DNA from: Bacillus multifaciens
GTDB lineage: Bacteria > Bacillota > Bacilli > Bacillales > Bacillaceae_G
Direction: 5' to 3'
DNA: 64,000 nt
Assembly (NCBI RefSeq): GCF_030756675.1
Contig: NZ_JAVBXD010000007.1
Location: 62,001 to 126,000, forward strand
Positions 49,895 to 59,305 of the stretch are shown piece after piece. Each line of letters starts with the position of its first letter. The stretch's first letter is position 1. The translations under genes were made by a program, and so were the position numbers. The notes under the pieces are model-generated. The model ran no database searches, was not told where the DNA came from, and was given only the letters and a program-made list of their open reading frames with translations.

Positions 49895-50971
49895 ATGAAA
49901 AAGGCATTAATTACAGGTGTAACAGGACAAGATGGTTCTTATTTAGCGGAATTCTTATTGGAAAAAGGATACGAGGTACATGGTATAATTCGTCGTAGTT
50001 CTTCTTACAACATGGATCGTATTGAGCAATTAGTAAATGAAGAGATTGTAGGATTAAATAACCAAGAAAACTTCCACCTTCATTATGGAGATATTACAGA
50101 TACATCAAACGTTATTCGTTTAATTAGTGAAATTCGTCCGGATGAAATTTATAATTTAGGTGCACAATCACACGTAAAAGTATCATTTGATGTACCAGAA
50201 TATACAGCAGATGTAGATGGTGTAGGAACATTACGTATTTTAGAAGCAGTACGTATTTTAGGATTAACAGAAACAACGCGTATTTACCAAGCTTCCACAT
50301 CTGAACTATATGGTAAAGTACAAGAAGTACCGCAGAAAGAAACAACACCATTCTATCCGCGTTCTCCGTATGGGGTAGCAAAAATTTATGGTTTTTGGAT
50401 TACTAAGAATTACCGTGAATCTTATAATATGTTCGCAGTAAACGGTATTTTATTCAATCATGAATCAGAACGACGCGGTGAAACATTTGTAACACGAAAA
50501 ATTACGCTTGCAGTAGCACGTATTGCGCAAGGAAAACAAGATACGTTATATTTAGGAAATTTAGATTCCCTTCGTGACTGGGGATATGCAAAAGATTATG
50601 TGGAGTGTATGTGGTTAATTTTGCAACACCACACTCCAGAAGATTTTGTTATTGCAACAGGCGAAATGCATACGGTTCGTGAGTTCACAACATTAGCATT
50701 TAAAAACGTAGGTGTTGAACTTGAATGGGTAGGAGAAGGTGTAGATGAAAAAGGTATTGACAAAGAGACTGGTAAAGTAGTTGTGGCAGTAGATCCTAAA
50801 TTCTTCCGTCCAGCAGAAGTAGAGCAATTATTAGGAGATCCAACAAAAGCGAAAACGCTATTAGGATGGAATCCGACAAAGACTTCTTTTGAAGAGCTTG
50901 TTCGTATTATGGTAGAGGAGGATATGAAGAAGGTTGAGAAAGAAGATAAATTGAAGAGGATGTTTGATTAA
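49895..50971 (+). CDS. gmd: GDP-mannose 4,6-dehydratase
   Basis: A 358-residue dehydratase that turns GDP-mannose into GDP-4-keto-6-deoxy-mannose. The nucleotide motif [28 protein letters not shown], the [17 protein letters not shown] region, SPYGVAK and [16 protein letters not shown] are all classical. ATG 49895 follows TGGAGGAT. After it, a 219-base AT-rich gap (50,972-51,190) without recognisable genes precedes the flippase. Confidence 0.95.
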   Translation: MKKALITGVTGQDGSYLAEFLLEKGYEVHGIIRRSSSYNMDRIEQLVNEEIVGLNNQENFHLHYGDITDTSNVIRLISEIRPDEIYNLGAQSHVKVSFDVPEYTADVDGVGTLRILEAVRILGLTETTRIYQASTSELYGKVQEVPQKETTPFYPRSPYGVAKIYGFWITKNYRESYNMFAVNGILFNHESERRGETFVTRKITLAVARIAQGKQDTLYLGNLDSLRDWGYAKDYVECMWLILQHHTPEDFVIATGEMHTVREFTTLAFKNVGVELEWVGEGVDEKGIDKETGKVVVAVDPKFFRPAEVEQLLGDPTKAKTLLGWNPTKTSFEELVRIMVEEDMKKVEKEDKLKRMFD

Positions 50972-51190
50972 AAAACTAAATGGTATGAAAGAGATATAGC
51001 AGAATGCATACTTTTATAGTAGCATTAGAGATTTTATAACCATATGAGATATATTCTTGTAGTCAAAGCTAAATATAATGTAGGAAATTAAAGGTAGGTA
51101 ATAAAGTAATTATATTAGAAAAGTAGTTTGATGGTGGATAAAAATATTGGAAGGTTAATTAAAATAAATTTATAGAGAAGGAATAAATTT

Positions 51191-52510
51191 ATGTCAAAGA
51201 GTAATTCTAAAATACTGAGTGCACTTTCTTTAAGATTTGATATAAAAAGCAAAATTTTTACTAATACTGTATGGTTACTATTTGATAAAATATTTCGCTT
51301 CTTTACTAATTTTATTATTAGTATTTGGATAGCAAGGTTTCTTGGACCGGATAATTTTGGCATATTAAGTTACGCACAAGCTTTTACAACATTATTTATG
51401 TATTTTGCTACCCTTGGATTAGATAATATTGTGATAAGAAATATTGTAAATAAGTCAATGGATACTAACACAGTTTTAGGTTCAGCCTTTGTTTTGAAAA
51501 TTGCAGGAGGAATCATAACTTTTTTTACAATTAACGTAGTGTATTTTTTGATGGCAAAGGAATTGAGTACTACTTTTTGGCTTATTGTAATAATTTCTTT
51601 CGGGATGATTTTTCAATGTTTTGACACAATTGGATTCTGGTATCAAGCTCAAGTTAAATCTAAAAAATTTATAATTGCTAAAGATATTGCGTTGGCTATA
51701 TCGACGATCCTGAAGATATTACTAATTATTTCTAAGGGTTCTTTGATAACATTTGCATTTTTTTCAGTTTTAGAAGTACTAATAGGTGGCTTCCTATTAG
51801 TACTAATTTATCGGCGTGATGGAGAATCTTTAAGGAAATGGAAATATGAATCAGAAACTGCTAAAAGGTTACTGAAAGATAGTTGGCCTTTGATATTTTC
51901 TGGTATGGCTATAATGATTTATATGCGTATAGATCAAATAATGATACAAAAATTTTTAGGTTCAGCAGCGGTAGGTGTATATACTGCCGCAACTAAACTA
52001 TCTGAATCTTGGTATTTCATACCAACAGCGATTGCTGCTTCAACTTTTCCATCAATTATCGAGGCTAAAAAGGTTTCAGAAAGTCTATATTATGAAAAGC
52101 TTAAAAAATTACTTTTAATTTTAGTTGCAATGGCTTATGCGGTTTCTATTGTTATAACTTTCTCGGCAGACTATATTATTAATTTATTTTATGGAATAGA
52201 ATACCAAGAATCTGCAATGGTTTTAACGATTCATATTTGGGCATCTGCTTTTGTTTTTGTTCAAATAGCTACAGGAAGTTGGTTTATTAACGAAAATTTA
52301 CAATTAATGGCTTTTTATAGGAATTTTATAGGTGCTATTGGGAATATATTGTTAAATTTATACACAATTCCTAAGTATGGAATTGTGGGTGCAGCTATAG
52401 GGACTATTGTCTCCTATGCATTAGTGGTAGTATTTCCTATGCTTTATAGCCCTTCTTATAGGAAGATTTCACGTTTAATATTTAGCGCGTTTATATTAAA
52501 GAGGAGATGA
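51191..52510 (+). CDS. wzx: Polysaccharide repeat-unit flippase (Wzx-like)
   Basis: A 439-residue protein with about 12 membrane helices, of the MOP/PST family. The N-terminal NFIISIWIARFLGPDNFGIL segment (about 40-59) is characteristic. It moves lipid-linked repeat units across the membrane. The gene and its neighbours to 59,174 are more AT-rich than the flanking nucleotide-sugar genes. ATG 51191 follows AGAAGGA. Confidence 0.88.
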   Translation: MSKSNSKILSALSLRFDIKSKIFTNTVWLLFDKIFRFFTNFIISIWIARFLGPDNFGILSYAQAFTTLFMYFATLGLDNIVIRNIVNKSMDTNTVLGSAFVLKIAGGIITFFTINVVYFLMAKELSTTFWLIVIISFGMIFQCFDTIGFWYQAQVKSKKFIIAKDIALAISTILKILLIISKGSLITFAFFSVLEVLIGGFLLVLIYRRDGESLRKWKYESETAKRLLKDSWPLIFSGMAIMIYMRIDQIMIQKFLGSAAVGVYTAATKLSESWYFIPTAIAASTFPSIIEAKKVSESLYYEKLKKLLLILVAMAYAVSIVITFSADYIINLFYGIEYQESAMVLTIHIWASAFVFVQIATGSWFINENLQLMAFYRNFIGAIGNILLNLYTIPKYGIVGAAIGTIVSYALVVVFPMLYSPSYRKISRLIFSAFILKRR

Positions 52511-52513
52511 ATT

Positions 52514-53467
52514 ATGAAAACAATTTCTGTCTTAGACACCAAAGTGGCGAGTTCAAATTTAGGTGACGGAATAATAATGGATGCAGTAAATGGAATACTT
52601 TCCGATATTTTTGAAAATGATTTTTTTATAAATATGCCTACGCACGATGTAATTGGTAAACATTCTTATAATTTCTTAAAACAGAGTGATTATGCATTTG
52701 TAGGAGGAACAAATCTGTTATCTTCAAATATGTTCCGACATAATCAGTGGAAAGTTAGTTTATATGATTCATTATTTATTAACAATATAACGTTAATGGG
52801 AGTAGGGTGGTGTAAGTACCAAGGAAAAGTTAATTCTTATACTAGATTATTATATAAACGTTTACTAGCTAAAGATGTTATTCATTCTGTTAGGGATTCT
52901 TACACGGAAAAAATGCTGAAATCTGCAGGTATCAAGAATGTTATAAATACAGCTTGTCCTACTATGTGGGGACTAGATGAAGCGCATTGCAAACAGATTC
53001 CTACAGAAAAATCTGATAGTGTAGTTGTTACATTCACGGAATATAATCAAAATTACGAATACGATAATAAGCTTATTGAAATTTTAGACAAAAATTATAA
53101 CAACATATATTATTGGACCCAACAACCACATGACTATGAGTACATGAAAACTATAGGTGGAGATAGAATACAGTATTTATCACCTAATATAGACTCATTA
53201 AATGAAGTTTTTAATAATAATAATGTTGATTATATTGGTACTAGATTACATGCCGGCGTTCGAGCTTTACAAAAAAAGAAACGTACGCTAATTTTGGGAG
53301 TGGATAATAGAGCTACTGAGATATCTAGAGATACTAACCTTCCAGTAATCGATAGAATTAATCTACAAGATATTAATACATGGATAAATTCGAAAAAGAG
53401 TACCCAAATTCATTTACCGACGGAAGACATAAATTCTTGGAAGAAACAATTTGCAAATTCACTTTAG
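52514..53467 (+). CDS. Polysaccharide pyruvyl transferase family protein
   Basis: A 317-residue protein of the PS_pyruv_trans family, which transfers pyruvate from PEP as a ketal to sugars. The opening LDTKVASSNLGDGIIMDAV, the middle DYAFVGGTNLLSS and GVGWCKYQG, and the late YIGTRLHAGVRALQKKKRTLILGVD (histidine included) match the family. It starts three bases after the flippase stop, with AGAGGAGATG upstream. Confidence 0.85.
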   Translation: MKTISVLDTKVASSNLGDGIIMDAVNGILSDIFENDFFINMPTHDVIGKHSYNFLKQSDYAFVGGTNLLSSNMFRHNQWKVSLYDSLFINNITLMGVGWCKYQGKVNSYTRLLYKRLLAKDVIHSVRDSYTEKMLKSAGIKNVINTACPTMWGLDEAHCKQIPTEKSDSVVVTFTEYNQNYEYDNKLIEILDKNYNNIYYWTQQPHDYEYMKTIGGDRIQYLSPNIDSLNEVFNNNNVDYIGTRLHAGVRALQKKKRTLILGVDNRATEISRDTNLPVIDRINLQDINTWINSKKSTQIHLPTEDINSWKKQFANSL

Positions 53468-53559
53468 TTCATAGCAATGAAGTAAAGAAGGAGCTCTACT
53501 TTGTTTATAAGTTGGAAGAAGATAAGCGTGAGTTAATATTGGGAAGCTAGTTAACTACA

Positions 53560-53692
53560 ATGATATAAAAGCTAGAAAAATTCCGAGAACTTTATATCTT
53601 TGAGACTAGAATAAACAGATATCCCAAGAAAGAAGAACGCTGGAAAGCTGTATGAGAGAATCTCACTACGGTTTGATGAGGAGAAGTTGTAA
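53560..53692 (+). mobile_element. 3' remnant of a group II intron (domains V-VI)
   Basis: GGAAAGCTGTATGAGAG with AATCTCACTACGGTTTGATG (53,642-53,678) folds as a domain V-like hairpin: AAGCTGT pairs with ACGGTTT, and TGAGA pairs with TCTCA, with the AGC triad at its base. The TACGGTTTGATGAGGAG tail and the end GTTGTAAC resemble domain VI and a 3' splice end. No reverse transcriptase gene and no 5' part remain. The rest of the 300-base gap (53,468-53,767) shows no gene; a short frame ahead of it ends REL ILGS and is unassigned. Confidence 0.45.
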
Positions 53693-53695
53693 CAA

Positions 53696-53726
53696 AAAAG
53701 AGATGGGCAAACCATCTTTTTCTGTG
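53696..53726 (+). terminator. Intrinsic terminator inside the polysaccharide locus
   Basis: AAGAGATGG, loop GCAA and ACCATCTTTTT form a short stem with T run. It lies in the middle of the operon, so read-through or an antitermination system would be needed. Confidence 0.75.
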
Positions 53727-53767
53727 CAGTTTTCTACTCTACAATAAGTAAAACAGGATGGGGTTAA

Positions 53768-54880
53768 ATGAATAAGACTAAAGTGGTACAAGTAATAAAG
53801 AAGTTAACGCATGGTGGAGCCGAACACTTAGTAGTTAATTTGGCTGAAAAATTAAACAAAGAATTATTTGATGTGACGGTTTTAGTAATAGAAGGGGATG
53901 AATCAGATAACAATTCGGAAATGCTCCAAACCCTTCAAAAAAATGGAGTAGTTGTAGAATTTTTAAGAAAGCGTAAGGGGACAAATAAGATTTGGACAGT
54001 ATTCCAAATTGTTAAAGTACTTAAGAAAATCAAACCGGATGTGGTTCATGCGCATTTAGAACATTGTAGTATTTATGTTGGTTTAGCCTCTTATTTTTAT
54101 ACAAAATGTAAATATGTACAGACTTTACATAATACAGTTCTTAATAATATTTTCCTTATGAAGCTGATTAAAAATAGATATGACAAAACAATAGCGATTT
54201 CTCATGAAGTAGAACAGGTAGCTAGGAGAATATTGAAATTACCAAAGAGAGATATGCAACTTATTTATAATGGAGTAAATACAGAAGTATTCTCTGTTCA
54301 TGGAAAAAGATCGGATTTAATACAAAAAACGCTTAGAGATAGAAGAAATGGAATTAATATAGTTTCAATTGGAAGACTAACTACTCAAAAAGGACATGTA
54401 TATGCAATACAAGCTATAGAGCAATTAAAGAAAATTTATGAGATTAACTTGTTTATAATTGGTGACGGCGAATTGAAAAAAGAGATACAGGACTTAGTAC
54501 AAGAATTAAAACTGTCAAGTAATGTTTTCTTATTAGGAAATCGTCAAGAAATACCAGAAATTTTACGAGCTTGTGATTTATATGTAATGCCATCATTATG
54601 GGAAGGTTTAAGTGTATCGCTACTGGAAGCTATATCTATAGGAATCCCAATTATTGCTACTGATGTGGGAAGTAATAAATCCGTTCTTTCCGAAAGTGGT
54701 ACAGATTATAAAATAGTTGCACCAGAAAATACGGATGAATTAGCATATGCAATAAAAGAATTTATAGATAAATACGAAGATCGTAAAGAATACTTATCTC
54801 ATAGTGAAAATCCATTACCTAGTAAATATACTCTAAGTGAATTTATACAACAGCATCAGAAATTATATTTATCTGAATAA
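53768..54880 (+). CDS. Family 4 glycosyltransferase
   Basis: A 370-residue GT-B enzyme. The N-terminal KKLTHGGAEHLVVNLAEKL binds the acceptor side, and the donor-side motif is SLWEGLSVSLLEAISIGIPIIATDVG (split near 276-301) with the E-x7-E pattern. The donor sugar is unknown. ATG 53768 has AGGATGGGG upstream. It is the first gene after the intron remnant and terminator. Confidence 0.88.
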   Translation: MNKTKVVQVIKKLTHGGAEHLVVNLAEKLNKELFDVTVLVIEGDESDNNSEMLQTLQKNGVVVEFLRKRKGTNKIWTVFQIVKVLKKIKPDVVHAHLEHCSIYVGLASYFYTKCKYVQTLHNTVLNNIFLMKLIKNRYDKTIAISHEVEQVARRILKLPKRDMQLIYNGVNTEVFSVHGKRSDLIQKTLRDRRNGINIVSIGRLTTQKGHVYAIQAIEQLKKIYEINLFIIGDGELKKEIQDLVQELKLSSNVFLLGNRQEIPEILRACDLYVMPSLWEGLSVSLLEAISIGIPIIATDVGSNKSVLSESGTDYKIVAPENTDELAYAIKEFIDKYEDRKEYLSHSENPLPSKYTLSEFIQQHQKLYLSE

Positions 54881-54962
54881 GAATCTAAAGAGCAATGGAG
54901 GATAACTTTTGTATTAGTTGAATACCAAAGTTATGAAAAGGTCTGATGAGAAAGGATATTTA

Positions 54963-56204
54963 ATGAAAAAAGTGAAAAACGAAAGTCTTATGATGGCGAT
55001 ATTATTGACCGTAGCTATTATGATACCTATTCCTTTTAAATTACAATTTGCTGGGGAACTTATAATTGGTATTATAGGTATTTTATATTGTTTAATATTT
55101 AACAAATTTAGGTTGGGGTTAAGTTCAATATTTTTTGGTTTTATTTTATTGTTAGATTTAATTTTAATTTTTTTCGAATCTAATACATCTTTTTATAATC
55201 AGGCCAGTCTTTTTTCTGTGGGTGATAAAGTACTATTACTGATTTGGGCTATTATAGCAATCTCTTTGATTAGGGATATTAGAGAAACCATGACATTATT
55301 TTTTAAAATAAGTTTGCCTATTGTATTGTTATTTACTGTGATGCAGATGTTAAATATAGGTTCTATGTTAGATATAACTTACAAATATTACAATACTTCT
55401 TGGAGAATAGTGGATTTATATAAGGCTATTGGTAATATTCAGAGGGGATTAGGACCATTTGAACATCCAACTTCTCTGGCAATTTATGCGTTTATTTCAC
55501 TCATTTTCAATACTCCTAAGAAAGGTCAGGAAACTAAAAAATCTAACAGTTTATTTATGTTACTAGGAATTTTTATAGGGTTTCTTTCATTAACTAAAAC
55601 ATTCCTACTTTTATTTATTATTTATATAATATGGATGCTTTTAATTAAAGCAATACCTATTAAACCGTTTCTTTCAATATTTACAGGGGTTTTGTTAGTT
55701 ATTCCTGTATTGTTATTTATTAATAGTTTATATGATGGTGCTTATAATCCTATAAAAGAGAATATGTTAAGTGCATTTTCTATAGAAGGGCTATTAGGTA
55801 CGAGGTTTGATAGCCAATCGGGTATGTTGGCTCCTATATTAGAATTTCTTAGAACAGTAGATATTTTACATCTCTTTTTTGGGAATGGATCATCATCAAC
55901 GGGAATTTTTATTGGAGATTCTCAATATTTAGTAGTTCTTTTTCAAAGTGGTTTTATTGGTTTGATAGCTATATTTGCACTATTATTGTTTAGCGTTATT
56001 GGCTATAAAAGAGATAGACAATTACAGTTCCTTATTGTTTGTATTGGATTTGTAGGGATTGGATTTACATTTTTAGCAGCTCCTAGATTAACTGTGATCT
56101 TGGTTCCGATATTAGCATGTGGAATTGAGAATATTAATCATAAATCTCATTTAAGAAATGAATTTAAAATTGATAAAAACACTCAAGAAATTAGAGGTTA
56201 CTAA
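54963..56204 (+). CDS. wzy: O-antigen polymerase-like protein (Wzy)
   Basis: A 413-residue protein with about 11 membrane helices and a loop with LGPFEHPTSLAIYAF and GTRFDSQSGMLAPILEFL typical of O-antigen ligase/polymerase proteins. It joins repeat units on the outer side of the membrane. ATG 54963 is chosen since GAAAGGA is six to seven bases upstream; in-frame TTG 54918 and ATG 54933 lack ribosome sites. Sequence is poorly conserved, as usual for Wzy. Confidence 0.8.
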   Translation: MKKVKNESLMMAILLTVAIMIPIPFKLQFAGELIIGIIGILYCLIFNKFRLGLSSIFFGFILLLDLILIFFESNTSFYNQASLFSVGDKVLLLIWAIIAISLIRDIRETMTLFFKISLPIVLLFTVMQMLNIGSMLDITYKYYNTSWRIVDLYKAIGNIQRGLGPFEHPTSLAIYAFISLIFNTPKKGQETKKSNSLFMLLGIFIGFLSLTKTFLLLFIIYIIWMLLIKAIPIKPFLSIFTGVLLVIPVLLFINSLYDGAYNPIKENMLSAFSIEGLLGTRFDSQSGMLAPILEFLRTVDILHLFFGNGSSSTGIFIGDSQYLVVLFQSGFIGLIAIFALLLFSVIGYKRDRQLQFLIVCIGFVGIGFTFLAAPRLTVILVPILACGIENINHKSHLRNEFKIDKNTQEIRGY

Positions 56205-56206
56205 CA

Positions 56207-57352
56207 ATGAAGAAAAATATATTATATATTCAACCTTACGCTAGTCATGTTGGAGGGGTTGATACAGTACTATTGCAATTAGTGGAAGGTCTAGATAAAG
56301 AGAGATTTGCACCTTATGTGGTTCTTCCTGAATATAGCCCATATGTAGAAAAATATGAAGAATTAGGTGCTAAAGTAATTTTTGAGACTTTAGCGGTTTT
56401 TGGAAAACCTACTAGTTGGGATTATTATTTCAAAAATTTCATGAAATTATTTGTTTCTATTACTAGATTGAAAAAATTAGTAAAAAAATACAGTATTGAC
56501 ATTATACATTCTCATAAAATGGAACTTATAGGTGGGAACATCGTGGGGAAGATGTTGGATATACCTACAGTGCAAACGATTCATGAATTGCCAAGGAGGC
56601 CTTTACTGGCTTATAAATTTGTGGGGTATCTTAATCATCTATTTAATGATAAAGTTATAGTTTTGTGTGATCGTAGTAAAACTATGTTGGAGTGGGGATT
56701 ATATAAATCAGATAAAACTATAAAAATTTACAACGGAATCAAAGTTAAGGAAAAAGCCCAAAATGAAAATTATAATTTAAGAAGAGAGTTAGGATTAAGT
56801 AAAGAAGATAAGATAGTAGTTACTGTGGCGCGCCTTTCACCGATGAAGGGTATTGAATATTTAATTGAAGCAGCGGAAAAAATACAAAATGTGGATAATG
56901 ATATCAAATTTATTATAGTTGGGGATGTAGCCTTTGATCGTGAAATCGCTTATAAGGAATCTTTAATGGAAAAAGTAGAAGAAGCAAATATGAGTAGTGT
57001 AGTGCACTTTTTAGGGTTAAGAAGGGATGTGCCTGAAATTTTGGCACAATCAGATTTATTTGTTTTGCCTTCAGTTTATGACATTTTTCCTACTGTAATT
57101 TTAGAAGCTATGAGTAAAGGATTGCCTGTTGTAGCTACAGATGTTGGTGGGGTTCCTGAAATGGTACGTAGCAATACAGGTGTAATAGTTCCATCAGAGG
57201 ATAGTGAAAAATTAGCAATAGGAATTTTAGATGTTTTTTCAAAAGATTTTAAAGAGTTAGGGCGAAATGGAAAAACAACTTTAGAAAAAGAATTTACCCA
57301 AGAAAAATATGTAACTAGAACTGTTCAAGTATATGAATCATTAATGAATTAG
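56207..57352 (+). CDS. Family 4 glycosyltransferase
   Basis: A 381-residue GT-B enzyme. The opening YIQPYASHVGGVDTVLLQLVEGL, the central VVTVARLSPMKGIEYLIEA and the donor motif PSVYDIFPTVILEAMSKGLPVVATDVGG are clear (each split from the next by over 20 residues). It starts three bases after the wzy stop. Sugar specificity is unknown. Confidence 0.88.
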   Translation: MKKNILYIQPYASHVGGVDTVLLQLVEGLDKERFAPYVVLPEYSPYVEKYEELGAKVIFETLAVFGKPTSWDYYFKNFMKLFVSITRLKKLVKKYSIDIIHSHKMELIGGNIVGKMLDIPTVQTIHELPRRPLLAYKFVGYLNHLFNDKVIVLCDRSKTMLEWGLYKSDKTIKIYNGIKVKEKAQNENYNLRRELGLSKEDKIVVTVARLSPMKGIEYLIEAAEKIQNVDNDIKFIIVGDVAFDREIAYKESLMEKVEEANMSSVVHFLGLRRDVPEILAQSDLFVLPSVYDIFPTVILEAMSKGLPVVATDVGGVPEMVRSNTGVIVPSEDSEKLAIGILDVFSKDFKELGRNGKTTLEKEFTQEKYVTRTVQVYESLMN

Positions 57353-57363
57353 GGTGTAATGTT

Positions 57364-57930
57364 ATGAAGAATATAATAGATTTATCTAAGTATAATCAAG
57401 AGTGGTATTCTAGAGGAAGAAATAGTGTTACAGTTCTTTTGTGGTGGCTTGTACAAGGAACTATTTTTCGTTTTTCATTACACAATATGTATGGATGGCG
57501 GAATTTTTTATTGCGTTTATTTGGTGCAAAGATTGGCAAAGGTGTTAGAGTTCGTAGTTCTGCTAAATTTACTTATCCTTGGAAAGTATCTATTAATGAT
57601 TATTCTTGGATAGGAGATAATGTTCAATTTTATAGTTTAGATGAAATTCATATAGGAACAAATTGTGTTATTTCACAAGAGGTATATTTATGTACAGGCA
57701 GTCATAATGCTAAAGATCCTTATTTTGGTTTGATTACAAAACCAATTCATATTCAAGATGGTGCATGGGTGGCAAGTGATGTGTTTGTTTATCCAGGTAT
57801 AACAATCCATAAAATGGGGGTAGTGGCAGCAAGAAGTACGGTTTTAAAAGATATACCTGCAAATGAAATACATGCTGGATTTCCAGCTAAGTTTATAAAG
57901 AAACGGTTTGAGGAAGAGGAGTTACTGTGA
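57364..57930 (+). CDS. Hexapeptide acyltransferase, WcaF-like
   Basis: A 188-residue left-handed beta-helix acetyltransferase. The order FRFSLHNMYGWRNFLLRLFG, WIGDNVQFYSLDEIHIG, QEVYLCTGSHNAKDP with the catalytic histidine, and WVASDVFVYPGITI follows WcaF of colanic acid synthesis. In E. coli WcaF acetylates fucose. It overlaps the next gene by four bases (GTGA), a gene that is WcaI-like, so the two probably act together. Confidence 0.85.
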   Translation: MKNIIDLSKYNQEWYSRGRNSVTVLLWWLVQGTIFRFSLHNMYGWRNFLLRLFGAKIGKGVRVRSSAKFTYPWKVSINDYSWIGDNVQFYSLDEIHIGTNCVISQEVYLCTGSHNAKDPYFGLITKPIHIQDGAWVASDVFVYPGITIHKMGVVAARSTVLKDIPANEIHAGFPAKFIKKRFEEEELL

Positions 57931-59174
57931 AAAAGAAAAAAATTGCTTTTGTAATTAATTATTTTTATCCTGATTTTGCCTCTACTGGCCAATTAATGAC
58001 TGAGCTCTGTTTAGACTTGCAAAATGATTTTAATATAACTGTTATTGCTGCTCAACCTAACTATGCAGGTGAAAAAATTAGTACAAGAAAACTATTTGAA
58101 GAAGATTGTTTAGAGAATATGAAAATCATTCGAATCCGTTTACCTGAAGTTGATAAAACTTCTAAATTGAGCCGAATGAAATATATATTCTCTTATTTTG
58201 TTTTAGCTAATATTGCACTTCTTAGAGAAAAAGGTGTGGATCTTATTTATACAATTTCACAACCACCAGTTTTAGGAGGTTTGATTGGTACAATCGGGAA
58301 ATTTTTAAAGAGAACAAAGCATGTTTATAATGTTCAAGATTTTAACCCTGAACAAGCAGCTGCAGTAAGTTATACGAATAAACAATCTATATTTAAGATT
58401 GCTAAAAAGATAGACATGTTAAACTGTAGTTTTGCTGATTGCGTCATTGTAGTTGGAAATGACATGAGTGAAACTTTAAAACAAAGGTTTGTTGGAAAGA
58501 AAGTACCGGATTATGCAGTTATTAATAACTGGACAAATGAACAAGAAGTTGTTCCTCTTGATAAGTCCGATCGAAATATCAAACAATTCTTGGAAGATAA
58601 TAACTTGAAGGATAAGTTTATTATTATGTATTCCGGTAATATAGGTCTATACTACGATCTGGAAAATATCGTTAAAGTGACTGAACACTTTAAAGAATAT
58701 AAGGATATTGCTTTTGTGTTTATTGGTGAAGGTGCAGTAAAGAAACATATGGAGGAATTTATTCAAAATAATAAAATTCCTAATGTATTCTTTTTACCAT
58801 ATCAACCGAAAGAGTTTATTAAATATTCTCTTAATGCTGCAGATGTTCATCTGGTTGTCAATCAAAAAGGAATTAAAGGTGTATCTGTTCCGAGTAAGAT
58901 TTATGGAGTCATGGCTGCTGGTAAACCTATTCTTGGTGTTTTAGAACAAGAGAGCGAAGCACAAATGCTTATTGATAAAAGTAATTCTGGATTTGTAGTC
59001 GAGCCGCAAAATTATCCTGAAATTATCAAAGTTATTGATAATTTATATAAAATGGATAAGATTGATTTGGTTAAAATTGGGTTAAATGGAAGAGGGTATT
59101 TAGAAGAGAACTTAAAGAGAGAAATCTCTATTAATAAGTATAGGAAATTATTAAAACGGATAATGGAACAGTGA
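57927..59174 (+). CDS. WcaI-like glycosyltransferase (putative fucosyltransferase)
   Basis: A 415-residue GT-B enzyme. The opening FVINYFYPDFASTGQLMTEL, the YTISQPPVLGGLIGTIGKFL stretch (near 105-124), YNVQDFNPEQAAAVSY and the C-terminal GVSVPSKIYGVMAAGKPILG are shared with the WcaI group of colanic acid clusters. WcaI is proposed to transfer fucose, which agrees with gmd and fcl in this locus. GTG 57927 overlaps the acetyltransferase stop. Confidence 0.8.
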   Translation: MKKKKIAFVINYFYPDFASTGQLMTELCLDLQNDFNITVIAAQPNYAGEKISTRKLFEEDCLENMKIIRIRLPEVDKTSKLSRMKYIFSYFVLANIALLREKGVDLIYTISQPPVLGGLIGTIGKFLKRTKHVYNVQDFNPEQAAAVSYTNKQSIFKIAKKIDMLNCSFADCVIVVGNDMSETLKQRFVGKKVPDYAVINNWTNEQEVVPLDKSDRNIKQFLEDNNLKDKFIIMYSGNIGLYYDLENIVKVTEHFKEYKDIAFVFIGEGAVKKHMEEFIQNNKIPNVFFLPYQPKEFIKYSLNAADVHLVVNQKGIKGVSVPSKIYGVMAAGKPILGVLEQESEAQMLIDKSNSGFVVEPQNYPEIIKVIDNLYKMDKIDLVKIGLNGRGYLEENLKREISINKYRKLLKRIMEQ

Positions 59175-59305
59175 GATAATTTTGAATTTATATACTGGAA
59201 ATCTTAAATATGTTTACTGCATATTATGGATAATTAGTTTTTTATGTATAGTTACTTGGAAGAAGGTTCTTTTTTATTTGAACTAGGAGAAGGAGGGACG
59301 GACTA

